Source of the DNA: JBFHNV01 sp041593595
GTDB taxonomy: Bacteria > Pseudomonadota > Gammaproteobacteria > HK1
Reading direction: 5' to 3'
Assembly: GCA_041593595.1 (NCBI GenBank)
Contig: JBFHNV010000010.1
Coordinates: forward strand, 1-50,127
DNA length: 50,127 bases
Part shown: one piece after another, positions 25,296-33,405 of the stretch
How the letters are laid out: each line of letters starts with the position of its first letter
Position numbering within the stretch: the first letter of the stretch is position 1
Notes under the pieces: generated by a model
Seen by the model: only the letters and a program-made list of their open reading frames with translations
Told to the model about the DNA's origin: nothing
The model's database searches: none
Translations under genes and position numbers: made by a program

Positions 25296-26078
25296 CTACC
25301 GGCCCTTGAACCGCGGCGGGCGCTTCTCCGTGAAGGCAGCCTCGGCCTCGCGGTGGTCCTCGCTGACCCAGAGATCCTCGAACTCGTGGTCGGCGACGGA
25401 GCGCGCGCGGCTGCGCGACTCCCGCGCGATGGCATGCAGCACGCGCTTGGTGGCGCCCATGCTGAGCGGCGCCTTGCCGGCGAATTCCTCGGCGATGGCC
25501 ATGGCCCGCTCCACCACGCCAGACGTGGCCACCTCGTCCACCAGCCCGATGCGGTGTGCCTCCTGGGCATCCACCGGCTCGCCGCGCAGCAGCAGGTTGC
25601 GCGCCGCCGCCACGCCCACCGCGTGCACCAGGCGCTCGGCGCCGTACCAGCCGGCGATGAGCGACAGCTTCGCGTAGGGAAAGCCGATGCGCGCGCCCTG
25701 GGCGGCGATGCGCAGATCGCAGGCCAGGATCAGCTCGGCGCCGCCGCCCAGGGCCCAGCCGTTGATGGCGGCGATCACCGGGCGGGGGAACACCTCGATG
25801 CTGTCCATCAGCCGGCGCGGCCGCTCGAACGCGGCGCGCAGCTGCTCGCGGGTCTCGAGCTCGCGGTAGCGCTTCACGTCGCCGCCGGCGGCGAAGAAGC
25901 GATCGCCGGCGCCGGTGATCACCACTGCGCGCAGATCCACGTCGTCCTCCGCCTGCTGGAAGAAGGCCTCCAGCTCCGCGATCACCTCGCTGCTGATGCT
26001 GTTGCCCGCGTCCTCGCGGTCGATGGTGAGGACGGCGACCGCATCGCGGCGCTCGATGATCAGGTCGGCGGTCGGCAT
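25296..26078 (-). CDS. Enoyl-CoA hydratase/isomerase (crotonase) family protein
   Basis: 260 residues, standard crotonase size. CoA-binding and oxyanion signatures are present: FFAAGGDVKR (61-70) and NGWALGGGAELILACDLRIA (106-125). Of the two hydratase glutamates, E115 (GGGAE) is present, but the second position, usually a PE in the following helix, is Y135 (GFPYAKLSL). A simple hydratase is therefore doubtful; isomerase, hydrolase or decarboxylase activity are open. The ATG lies 10 bases after the deacylase stop on the same strand, so the two genes form an operon. The acyl-CoA substrate is unknown. Confidence 0.9.
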   Translation of the reverse strand: MPTADLIIERRDAVAVLTIDREDAGNSISSEVIAELEAFFQQAEDDVDLRAVVITGAGDRFFAAGGDVKRYRELETREQLRAAFERPRRLMDSIEVFPRPVIAAINGWALGGGAELILACDLRIAAQGARIGFPYAKLSLIAGWYGAERLVHAVGVAAARNLLLRGEPVDAQEAHRIGLVDEVATSGVVERAMAIAEEFAGKAPLSMGATKRVLHAIARESRSRARSVADHEFEDLWVSEDHREAEAAFTEKRPPRFKGR

Positions 26079-26088
26079 GACGCGGCTC

Positions 26089-27087
26089 TCAGTCGACGGG
26101 CTCCATGACGTAGCAGAGGCAATCCTGGCGGATGATGCGCGCGTTGGGAGTGAACAGCGAGGGGATCAGGGGCGAGGCGGTCACCAGCGCATCGCGGTCG
26201 CGGCGGAAGTAGCGCTCGCTGACGTCGGCGCCGGTGGCGTCCAGCGCCTCCAGGCGCGCGTCCGCGCCGTGGCGGATCCAGCCGATGGGCGTGCCGTCGG
26301 GGACCAGGGTGAAGTTGTGGGCATCGAGCCCGTGGGCCAGGCGCAGATCCGCGCCGTCGTCGTCGAAGCTGAAGCTGACGTGCTCGGGGACCCGCACCCG
26401 GGCCACCGAGCGCAGCACCTCGCCCGGGTGATCCAGCAGCGCCGGGTGAGCTGCATCCAGGGTCTCGAGGGCCAGCGCCTCCTCCAGGAAGGCCGCCACC
26501 CGGGCGGTCACCTCCGGATTCCCGGGCTTGCCGCACTCCAGCGTCACCGACGGCGCGAAGCGCGACAGCGCGAGGGACAGCAGCGTGTCCGGGTGGGTCA
26601 CCAGCACGAGCTTGCGGCTGAACACCCGCCCCAGGGCGCGGCTCGCGTCGTCGAGCCCGTGCACGCAGGTGTAGAGCGGGTTCTCGCCCGACGTGTTGTG
26701 CAGGTCCAGGCAGGCGAAGGGATGGGCGCGGCGCACCTCCGCGAGCACCTGCGCCGCCAGGTCGCCCTCGGGCCCCGGGTAGCCGCCCCAGATGCGGTTG
26801 TAATCCGGCTGTCCATCCAGGTGGCGCAGCCGCTCCCGCGCCGCGCGCACGTTGCCCAGGAACAGCAGCACCGAGCGCGGTAACGCCCGCGCGCCGTAGC
26901 CTCGCAGCACCTGGCGCACCGCGTCCCAGCCAGTGGTCTCGTTGCCGTGCAGCAGGGTCGCCACGAAGAGCGGCTGCGGCCGATCGCCGGGAATGCGGAT
27001 CAGCGCCGGGCCACCGAGGGCGTCGCCGAGCTCGGTGCTGTCCAGGTCCAGGAGACCGGCGGGCAGTTGATCGTGGATGCGTAGCAT
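26089..27087 (-). CDS. Succinylglutamate desuccinylase/aspartoacylase family hydrolase
   Basis: 332 residues. Zinc ligands of the M14-like fold are readable: H and E in LLHGNETTG (about 46-54) and a further His in CLDLHNTSG (about 126-134). The Glu in TLECGKPGNPEV fits the catalytic base of this family. It should cleave an N-acyl group from an amino acid or similar amide or peptide. The start is the ATG at 27087, with no strong ribosome site; a longer frame upstream has no family features. It is first of a two-gene operon with the crotonase-family gene. A role in breakdown of an acylated amine is inference. Confidence 0.85.
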   Translation of the reverse strand: MLRIHDQLPAGLLDLDSTELGDALGGPALIRIPGDRPQPLFVATLLHGNETTGWDAVRQVLRGYGARALPRSVLLFLGNVRAARERLRHLDGQPDYNRIWGGYPGPEGDLAAQVLAEVRRAHPFACLDLHNTSGENPLYTCVHGLDDASRALGRVFSRKLVLVTHPDTLLSLALSRFAPSVTLECGKPGNPEVTARVAAFLEEALALETLDAAHPALLDHPGEVLRSVARVRVPEHVSFSFDDDGADLRLAHGLDAHNFTLVPDGTPIGWIRHGADARLEALDATGADVSERYFRRDRDALVTASPLIPSLFTPNARIIRQDCLCYVMEPVD

Positions 27088-27125
27088 GGGGCGGCGTCGG
27101 GCCCCGCCCGCGCGGCGCGCGCCGG

Positions 27126-27155
27126 TTGAGCGGCCGGAGAAGTCGCGATTATAGC
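27126..27155 (+). promoter_or_regulatory. Candidate promoter of the MoxR operon
   Basis: TTGAGC (27126-27131) and TATAGC (27150-27155) are 18 bases apart, upstream of the MoxR gene. They overlap an inverted repeat GTCGC-N7-GCGAC (27142-27158) that could be an operator for either divergent gene. Confidence 0.4.
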
Positions 27156-27235
27156 GACGCGGTTCGCGGCCGTAAGCATGCCACGCTGCTACCCTTTCGC
27201 CCTTCGACACCACGCGCCCCCGGAGTCCCGATCCC

Positions 27236-28195
27236 GTGTTCAAGCTGGAGCGTTCCGGCGCCCACGCCGCTGCCCACGACGCGGCCGGGCTGCAGCGTGT
27301 GCTGGATGCCGCCGGCCAGGTGCTGCTCGGCAAGCAGGCGGTGCTGCGCCAGGCGCTGACCTGCCTGCTGGCCCGCGGCCACCTGCTCATCGAGGACGTG
27401 CCCGGGGTGGGCAAGACCACCCTGGCCCACGCTCTCGCGCGGCTGCTGGGGCTCACCTTCCAGCGCGTGCAGTTCACCAGCGACCTGCTGCCGGCGGACA
27501 TCATCGGGGTGTCGGTGTACGAGCGCGACAGCGCGCGCTTCCGCTTCCAGCCGGGACCCATCTTCGCCCAGCTGGTGCTGGCCGACGAGGTGAACCGGGC
27601 CACGCCCAAGACCCAGAGCGCGCTGCTGGAGGCCATGGAGGAGCGCCAGGTCACCCAGGACGGCGAGAGCCGCCCGCTGCCGGAGCCGTTCTTCGTGGTG
27701 GCCACCCAGAACCCGGACCGACAGGTGGGCACCTTCCCGCTGCCGGAATCCCAGCTCGACCGCTTCCTGATGCGCATCCACGTGGGCTATCCGGACCGCA
27801 GCGCCGAGCGCGCCCTGCTCAAGGGCGAGGACCGCCGCCGGCTGCTGGCGGGGTTGCAGCCCGTCCTCGAGGTGCCCGCGTTCCTGGCGGCCCAGGAGGC
27901 GGCGGACCGGGTGCACGCGGCGGATGCCATCGTGGACTACGTGCAGGCCATCGTGGCCCACACCCGCGCCGCCCCGGAGTACACGGTAGGGCTTTCGCCC
28001 CGGGCCGGGCTCGCGGTGCTGCGCGCGGCCCGGGCCTGGGCGCTGCTGGACGGACGCGGCCACGTGCTGCCGGAGGACGTGCAGGCGGTGCTGCCGGCGG
28101 TGGCCAGCCACCGCCTGGAGAGCCGCGACGGGGCGCTGGGCGCATCGCCCATGGCGGCCGGCGAGGAGCTGTGCGCCCGCGTCCCGGTCCCGTGA
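27236..28195 (+). CDS. MoxR-family AAA+ ATPase
   Basis: 319 residues. Walker A is DVPGVGKTT (about 54-62), Walker B LVLADEVNR (113-121), and the sensor segment VATQNPDRQVGTFPLPESQLDRF is typical of MoxR. This family acts as a chaperone-like remodelling ATPase, commonly with a VWA or DUF58 partner, to mature or assemble other proteins. The next two genes are a DUF58 protein and a transglutaminase-like membrane protein, so the partner is clear. The GTG start chosen has GGAG 11 bases upstream. The gene is only 4 bases from the next, which indicates an operon. Confidence 0.93.
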   Translation: MFKLERSGAHAAAHDAAGLQRVLDAAGQVLLGKQAVLRQALTCLLARGHLLIEDVPGVGKTTLAHALARLLGLTFQRVQFTSDLLPADIIGVSVYERDSARFRFQPGPIFAQLVLADEVNRATPKTQSALLEAMEERQVTQDGESRPLPEPFFVVATQNPDRQVGTFPLPESQLDRFLMRIHVGYPDRSAERALLKGEDRRRLLAGLQPVLEVPAFLAAQEAADRVHAADAIVDYVQAIVAHTRAAPEYTVGLSPRAGLAVLRAARAWALLDGRGHVLPEDVQAVLPAVASHRLESRDGALGASPMAAGEELCARVPVP

Positions 28196-28199
28196 GGCC

Positions 28200-29135
28200 A
28201 TGACGGCGGCCGCCACCGCCGCCGCGCCGGCGGGCACGGTGGTCCTCACCCGCAAGCGCGTCTACATCCTGCCCACGCGTCAGGGGCTCGCCTTCGCCGC
28301 CGTGCTCGCGGTGATGCTCGCGGGCGCCATGAACTACAACAACTCGCTGGGCTACGTGCTCACCTTCCTGCTGGCGAGCCTGGCGCTGGTGTCGCTGCTG
28401 CACACGTACCGCAACCTGGCGGGGCTCGCCGTGAGCGCGCGCCCGGCGCACCCGGTGTTCGCCGGCGGCACGGCGCGCTTCCCGGTGCGGGTGGACAACC
28501 CGGGCGGACCGCGCCGCGACGGGGTAGTACTGAGCGAGCGGCGCGCGCCGGGGGACGTGGTCCTGCATCTCGAAATCGGCCCGGACAGCCATGCGCAGGT
28601 GGAGCTGCCGGTGGCGGCGCCCAGCCGCGGCTGGCGCGAGCTGGAGCGAGTGTGCATCGCGAGCCGCGCGCCTTTCGGCATCTTCCGCGCCTGGTATCGG
28701 GTGCCCGTACGCGTGCGCACCCTGGTCTACCCGCACCCGGCGGGCGACCGACCCCTGCCGGCGAGCCTCGCGGAGTCGCGGGAGGAGCGCGGCCACGGGG
28801 GCAGCGGCCGGGAGGACTTCGCGGGGCTGCGGGAGTACCGCCGCGGCGATCCGCCCCGCCACATCCACTGGAAGGCGGCGGCCCGCGGCGACCTCCTGCC
28901 GCTCAAGCAGTTCGAGGGCGCCGCCACCGGCAACGTGATGCTGCGCCTGGCCGACGTGTACGGGGCCCACCCGGAGGCCTGCCTGTCGCAGCTCGCGGCC
29001 TGGGTGCTGGAGGCGGAAGCGCGCGGCATGCACTACGGGCTCGAGCTCCCCGGCGTGCGCCTCGATCCGGCCACCGGGCCCGCCCACCAGGACGCGTGCC
29101 TGCGCCGCCTGGCCCTGTACGGGAACGAGTCGTGA
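28200..29135 (+). CDS. DUF58-domain membrane protein
   Basis: 311 residues. Two membrane helices lie at about 29-66, with MNYNNSLGYVLTFLLASLAL typical of the family. The DUF58 signature EDFAGLREYRRGDPPRHIHWKAAAR follows at about 200-225. DUF58 proteins are von Willebrand-fold relatives that work with MoxR ATPases. It starts 4 bases after the MoxR stop and its stop codon overlaps the start of the next gene (GTGA), so the three are translated together. It is anchored in the inner membrane with the DUF58 domain probably on the periplasmic or cytoplasmic face; the sequence does not decide which. Confidence 0.9.
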   Translation: MTAAATAAAPAGTVVLTRKRVYILPTRQGLAFAAVLAVMLAGAMNYNNSLGYVLTFLLASLALVSLLHTYRNLAGLAVSARPAHPVFAGGTARFPVRVDNPGGPRRDGVVLSERRAPGDVVLHLEIGPDSHAQVELPVAAPSRGWRELERVCIASRAPFGIFRAWYRVPVRVRTLVYPHPAGDRPLPASLAESREERGHGGSGREDFAGLREYRRGDPPRHIHWKAAARGDLLPLKQFEGAATGNVMLRLADVYGAHPEACLSQLAAWVLEAEARGMHYGLELPGVRLDPATGPAHQDACLRRLALYGNES

Positions 29136-31123
29136 GGTGGCTCGCGCCGGATCCGGAGCTCACCGGCTGGCACCTGAGCGTGGGGCGGCTGAGCTGGCTG
29201 GCCGCGTCCCTGGCGCTGGTAATCGCGCCCCACGCGTCGCGGATGCCCTCCTGGATCCCGCTACTGTTCGCGCTGCTCGCCGGCTGGCGGCTGTGGCGGG
29301 CCCACCGGGGTGACGACCGGCCGCCGGCGCGCTGGCTGGTGGCGGCCATTGCGCTCGCGGTGCTGCCGGGGGTCTACCTGAGCTACGGCACCCTCACCGG
29401 GCGCGCCGCCGGCGTGGCCCTGCTGACCCTGCTCGCCGGCGTGAAGCTCGTGGAGACCCGCGGTCTGCGCGACGCCTACGTGGTGAGCTACCTGGGCTTC
29501 TTCCTGGTCATCACCAACTTCCTCTACGAGCAGGACATCGCCACCGGGCTCTACATGCTGGCGGTGGTGGTGGTGATGACCGCGGCGCTGCTCGCCCTGG
29601 GCGGCTCGCCGGGACGCTCGCCGGCCATGGCCGTGACCACGCACCTGCGCCGGGGGGCGGTGATGGTGGCCCAGGCGGTGCCACTGATGCTCGCGCTGTT
29701 CGTGCTGTTCCCCCGCATCCCGGGCCCCCTGTGGGGGCTGCCCCGGGACGCCCACGCCGGCGTCACCGGGATCGGCGACGACATGAGCCCAGGCAACATC
29801 AGTGCCCTGTCCCAGTCCGACGCGGTGGCGTTCCGGGTGGAGTTCCAGGGCACGCCGCCGCCGCCCGCGGAGCGCTACTGGCGCGGCCCGGTGCTGGACG
29901 TGTTCGACGGCCGGCGCTGGAGCCGCGGCGAGCGCCCCGCGAGCCGGCGCCCGGTGCCCTTCGAGCGCCGGGGCCCGCCGCTGGACTACGAGGTGACCAT
30001 GGAGCCCAGCGGCGCGCGCTGGCTGTTCGCCCTGGACCTGCCCGCGGTGCCGCCGCCCGGCGGCGTCATGACCCGGGACCTCGAGATCCTCGCCGGGCGC
30101 CACCTGCGGGAGCGGCTGCGCTTTCCCATGCGCTCCTACCCGGACTACGGCCTGGGCGCGGACCATCCCGGGACGCCCGCCTGGGTGGTGTCGCTGCCCG
30201 TCGGCGCCCATCCCCGCGCCCGCGCCCTGGCGCGGTCGTGGCGCGAGGAGGCAGGCGCACCGGGTGCGGTGGTGCAGCGGGCGCTGGCCTGGTTCGCCGC
30301 CGGGGGCTTCGTCTACACGCTCACCCCGCCGCTGCTGCCGGGCGATCCGGTGGACGACTTCCTGTTCGGCACCCGGGCGGGATTCTGCGAGCACTACGCC
30401 GGTGCCTTCGTGGTGCTGATGCGCGCCGCCGGGATCCCCGCGCGGGTGGTCACCGGCTACCAGGGCGGGGAGGTGAACCCGCTGGGGGGCTACATGATCG
30501 TCCGCCAGCGCGACGCCCACGCGTGGACCGAGGTGTGGATCGCCGGTGCCGGCTGGGTGCGGGTCGACCCCACCGCGGCGGTGTCGCCGCTGCGCGTGCA
30601 GGAGGGGCTCGACGCCGCCATCCCGCCCACCGTGGGCGCCGCCGGCCTCACCATCACACCTGCGCCCGCGGTGACCGACGCATTCCGGCGTCTGCGCCAG
30701 GCCGTGGACGCGGTGCAGACCCGCTGGAACGCCTGGGTGCTGGGCTACGGCCCGGAGCGCCAGCGCCGGGTGCTCTCCGAGATGGGGCTGGACGCCTCCA
30801 GCTACGGCACGCTGGTGCTGGCGCTGACGGTGACGGTGGCGCTGCTGCTGGCGGCCCTGGCGGCATGGCTGTTCGCGCGCCGGGGCCGGCGCGATCCGGT
30901 GCTGGGCGCCTGGGACGCGTTCTGCGCCCGGCTGGCCCGTGCCGGGCTGCCCCGGGAGCCCCACGAGGGCCCGCGGGCCTTCGCCGCGCGGGTGGCGGCG
31001 CGCCGTCCGGACCTGGCCGCCGCGGTGAGCGCCGTCGCCGACGCCTACGTGGCGCTGCGCTACGCCCAGACCGAGCGCGACCCGGAGATCCTGCGCCGGC
31101 AGGTGGCCGACTTCCGCCTCTGA
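29132..31123 (+). CDS. DUF3488/transglutaminase-like/DUF4129 membrane protein (TgpA type)
   Basis: 663 residues. Six or so N-terminal membrane helices (DUF3488, to about 195) are followed by a periplasmic transglutaminase-like domain and one more helix near 560-585, then a C-terminal DUF4129 tail. The Cys-His-Asp triad is intact: C419 (GFCEHYAG), H463 (DAHAWTEVW) and D479 (VDPTAAV). In Pseudomonas, TgpA is essential for growth, and its exact substrate is unsettled (recalled). The start is GTG at 29132 overlapping the DUF58 stop. It is the last of the MoxR-DUF58-TgpA operon. Confidence 0.92.
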   Translation: MRWLAPDPELTGWHLSVGRLSWLAASLALVIAPHASRMPSWIPLLFALLAGWRLWRAHRGDDRPPARWLVAAIALAVLPGVYLSYGTLTGRAAGVALLTLLAGVKLVETRGLRDAYVVSYLGFFLVITNFLYEQDIATGLYMLAVVVVMTAALLALGGSPGRSPAMAVTTHLRRGAVMVAQAVPLMLALFVLFPRIPGPLWGLPRDAHAGVTGIGDDMSPGNISALSQSDAVAFRVEFQGTPPPPAERYWRGPVLDVFDGRRWSRGERPASRRPVPFERRGPPLDYEVTMEPSGARWLFALDLPAVPPPGGVMTRDLEILAGRHLRERLRFPMRSYPDYGLGADHPGTPAWVVSLPVGAHPRARALARSWREEAGAPGAVVQRALAWFAAGGFVYTLTPPLLPGDPVDDFLFGTRAGFCEHYAGAFVVLMRAAGIPARVVTGYQGGEVNPLGGYMIVRQRDAHAWTEVWIAGAGWVRVDPTAAVSPLRVQEGLDAAIPPTVGAAGLTITPAPAVTDAFRRLRQAVDAVQTRWNAWVLGYGPERQRRVLSEMGLDASSYGTLVLALTVTVALLLAALAAWLFARRGRRDPVLGAWDAFCARLARAGLPREPHEGPRAFAARVAARRPDLAAAVSAVADAYVALRYAQTERDPEILRRQVADFRL

Positions 31124-31305
31124 GCGCGCCGGGATGAACGCAGTGCCCCGATGGGCGGCGGCTTGCCGGCGTGCCGGCGCACGAGAAAGGAAACCAGATC
31201 CCGTTTCGTACGCGGGCGGGCTCCCGCGGTCGCACCCCGTTGCCAGGCCCAACACATGTGCCTGCCATGAACGCACCCACGCCACCATGCCTCGCGCGAG
31301 GCGAT

Positions 31306-31314
31306 TGCTATACT
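31306..31314 (+). promoter_or_regulatory. Candidate extended -10 promoter before the ParA gene
   Basis: TGCTATACT (31306-31314) has the TGn extension and a TATACT -10, about 100 bases upstream of the ParA-like gene. No good -35 is at the right distance. The 31124-31414 gap otherwise shows nothing. Confidence 0.4.
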
Positions 31315-31414
31315 TGGCCGGGTTCGCAACGTGAACAAGAACGGCGCCTCCGCGCGGGCCCGGTCTCCCGGCCTTCAGCGGTGATGCGCCACAGGCCGGC
31401 TCACGGGAGGAAAC

Positions 31415-32071
31415 ATGCGCTCCATCCTCGTCCTCAACTCCAAGGGCGGCACCGGCAAGACCACGCTCGCCTGCAACCTGGCGGTGTGGTACGCGAGCCA
31501 GGGGCTGAAGACCGCGCTGGTGGACTACGACCGCCAGCAGTCGGCGCTGGACTGGCTGGAGCTGCGCCCGGAGGACCGGCCGGAGATCCACGGCGTGGAG
31601 GGCACCAAGGCCAACGCCCGGGTGCCCCGCGGCACCGACGTGGCCGTCATGGACTCGCCGGCCCAGGTGCGGGGCAAGGCCCTGGAGAACATGCTGGCCC
31701 ATGCCCAGACGGTGCTGCTGCCGGTGGTGCCTTCCATGATCGACCTCAATGCGGCCGAGCACTTCCTGGACGAGCTGCTGGAGGTGGGCCGGGTGCTGAG
31801 GAACCGGGTTCGCGTCGCCACCGTGGCCAACCGCGTGCGCGAGCGGTCCCCGGGCACCGAGGAGCTGGAGGAGTACCTGGGCGGGCTCACGCTCCCCAGC
31901 GGCCGCAAGATGCCCTTCGCCGCGATCCTCAGGAACAGCCAGAACTACGTGCACGCGGCGGAACGCGGGCTGGGCATCTTCGAGATCGCCCCGTCGCGCG
32001 CCGAGCGCGACCTGGAGATGTGGGACGGCCTCATCCGCTGGCTCAACAGCAAGCGCAGCCTGCCCCAGTAA
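31415..32071 (+). CDS. ParA/MinD-type ATPase, orphan
   Basis: 218 residues, the size of a stand-alone ParA without an N-terminal DNA-binding domain. The deviant Walker A is KGGTGKTT (about 10-17), and the SPAQ segment at about 80-83 (VMDSPAQVRG) stands in the switch II position. No ParB gene, centromere-like repeat or partner is present nearby. Such orphans often position other cargo (chemotaxis arrays, carboxysomes, flagella) or plasmids. A strong ribosome site (GGGAGGAAAC) precedes the ATG. The gene is followed within two bases by a REP-like repeat. Confidence 0.88.
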   Translation: MRSILVLNSKGGTGKTTLACNLAVWYASQGLKTALVDYDRQQSALDWLELRPEDRPEIHGVEGTKANARVPRGTDVAVMDSPAQVRGKALENMLAHAQTVLLPVVPSMIDLNAAEHFLDELLEVGRVLRNRVRVATVANRVRERSPGTEELEEYLGGLTLPSGRKMPFAAILRNSQNYVHAAERGLGIFEIAPSRAERDLEMWDGLIRWLNSKRSLPQ

Positions 32072-32076
32072 TCAAG

Positions 32077-32212
32077 GGGACGCAGTCGCTTGATTCCTGC
32101 GCGGGAGGGCGCCTCGCCATTCCGCGGTCCGGCCGGACCGGATTCCGTGGCGACGGCAGCGGCGGGAATCAAGCGACTGCGTCCCGGACTCAAGCGACTG
32201 CGTCCCTCTTGA
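32077..32212. repeat. REP-like palindromic repeat pair
   Basis: Bases 32077-32097 and 32165-32185 are a perfect 21-bp inverted repeat (core GGGACGCAGTCGCTTG, 67-base spacer) directly after the ParA stop. The right arm is followed by a further copy of the same core in the same direction at 32190-32206. Bases 32190-32212 equal bases 49-71 of the window. The structure fits paired REP elements mobilised by a tyrosine transposase (family knowledge). It ends 5 bases before the start codon of the next gene, whose own leader has been replaced or is very short. Confidence 0.75.
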
Positions 32213-32216
32213 ATTC

Positions 32217-33242
32217 ATGGCCACGGTGACGCTGCTGCCGGACGGCAGGACCTTTGAGGCGTCGCCCGGGGAGACGGTTCTGGACGCGGCTCTGCGCGCC
32301 GGGATCCCGCTGCCCTACGGCTGCCGCAACGGCGCCTGCCGCTCCTGCGCGGCGCGGGTGGTGGACGGGGCCGTGAGCTACCCCCGGGGCACGCCAAAGG
32401 CGCTGGACGAGGTGGAGCGGCGCGCCGGTCACGCGCTGCTGTGCGCGGCCACCGCGCGCCGGGACCTGGTGCTCGAGGTGGAGGGCCTGGACGCGGCGGA
32501 CCGCATCCGCGTGCGGCGCCTGCCCTGCCGGGTGGCGGGGCGCACCGCCCTGGCCCACGACGTGGTGGGCCTCGATCTCGCGCTGCCGCCGGGCGAGCGG
32601 CTGGCGTTCCGCGCCGGGCAGTACCTGGACATCCTGCTGCGCGACGGGCGCCGGCGGGCCTTCTCCGTAGCGAGCCCGCCGCACCGCGACCAGCGCCTGG
32701 AGCTGCACATCCGCAAGGTGCCCGGGGGGCGGTTCTCGGAGCACGCGGTGGACACCCTGCGCGAGGGGGCCCTGCTGCGCTTCGAGGGGCCCCTGGGCAG
32801 CTTCTGGCTGCGCGCCGAACGGCCCGAGCCGGTGCTGCTGGTGGCGGGCGGCACCGGCTTCGCACCCATCAAGAGCATCGTGGAGGACGCCCTGCACGAA
32901 GGTCTCGAGCGGCCCATGACCCTCTACTGGGGCGCCCGCGCCCGGCGCGACCTCTACCTGCACGAGCTGGCCGCGCGCTGGGCGCAGGACCACGCCTGGC
33001 TGCGCTACGTGCCGGTGCTGTCGGAGCCGGCGCCGGAGGATGCCTGGAACGGGCGCACCGGCCTGGTGCACGACGCGGTGCTGGCCGACCACCCGGACCT
33101 CTCCGCGCACGCCATCTACATGAGCGGCCCGCCGGCCATGGTGGACTCCGGTCGCCGCGCCTTCCCCGCCCACGGCGCCGACCCGGCGCTGATCCACTCG
33201 GACTCCTTCGACTACGCCTACGAGACCGGCCACGACGGTTGA
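32217..33242 (+). CDS. Ferredoxin-NAD(P)H reductase-like flavoprotein with N-terminal 2Fe-2S domain
   Basis: 341 residues. The plant-type 2Fe-2S domain (1-90) has C36, C41, C44 (CRNGACRSC) and C76. A FAD-binding domain with RAFSVAS (about 148-154) and a NAD(P) domain beginning LVAGGTGFAPIKS follow. This order is that of CDP-6-deoxyglucoseen reductase and of the reductase subunits of phenol and methane monooxygenases. It should pass electrons from NAD(P)H through FAD and 2Fe-2S to an acceptor protein; no oxygenase is next to it. The ATG directly follows a REP-like repeat, and no ribosome site is readable. Electron acceptor unknown. Confidence 0.9.
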   Translation: MATVTLLPDGRTFEASPGETVLDAALRAGIPLPYGCRNGACRSCAARVVDGAVSYPRGTPKALDEVERRAGHALLCAATARRDLVLEVEGLDAADRIRVRRLPCRVAGRTALAHDVVGLDLALPPGERLAFRAGQYLDILLRDGRRRAFSVASPPHRDQRLELHIRKVPGGRFSEHAVDTLREGALLRFEGPLGSFWLRAERPEPVLLVAGGTGFAPIKSIVEDALHEGLERPMTLYWGARARRDLYLHELAARWAQDHAWLRYVPVLSEPAPEDAWNGRTGLVHDAVLADHPDLSAHAIYMSGPPAMVDSGRRAFPAHGADPALIHSDSFDYAYETGHDG

Positions 33243-33264
33243 TGCCGGCGAGCCCTCGCCGGCA
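33243..33264 (+). terminator. Hairpin after the ferredoxin reductase gene
   Basis: A 9-bp perfect stem (TGCCGGCGA at 33243-33251, complement at 33256-33264) with a 4-base loop immediately follows the stop codon. The absence of a T-run makes Rho-independent termination uncertain. Confidence 0.5.
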
Positions 33265-33405
33265 CCCCGCCGTGCCCTGACAGGAGCGGGCTCGCGGCCG
33301 GACCCGGGAGGAAGCCGCAGCCACCGCTCGCGGGCATGCTCGCCGATGCGAGGAGGGTTACGTTATCCTCGCCGGCTTCCCGCACCGCACCACGCCCCGC
33401 CACCG

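Noticed and set aside
29261..31954. 897-codon minus-strand frame across the transglutaminase and ParA genes
   Set aside because: It spans two well-supported genes and shows antisense composition only.
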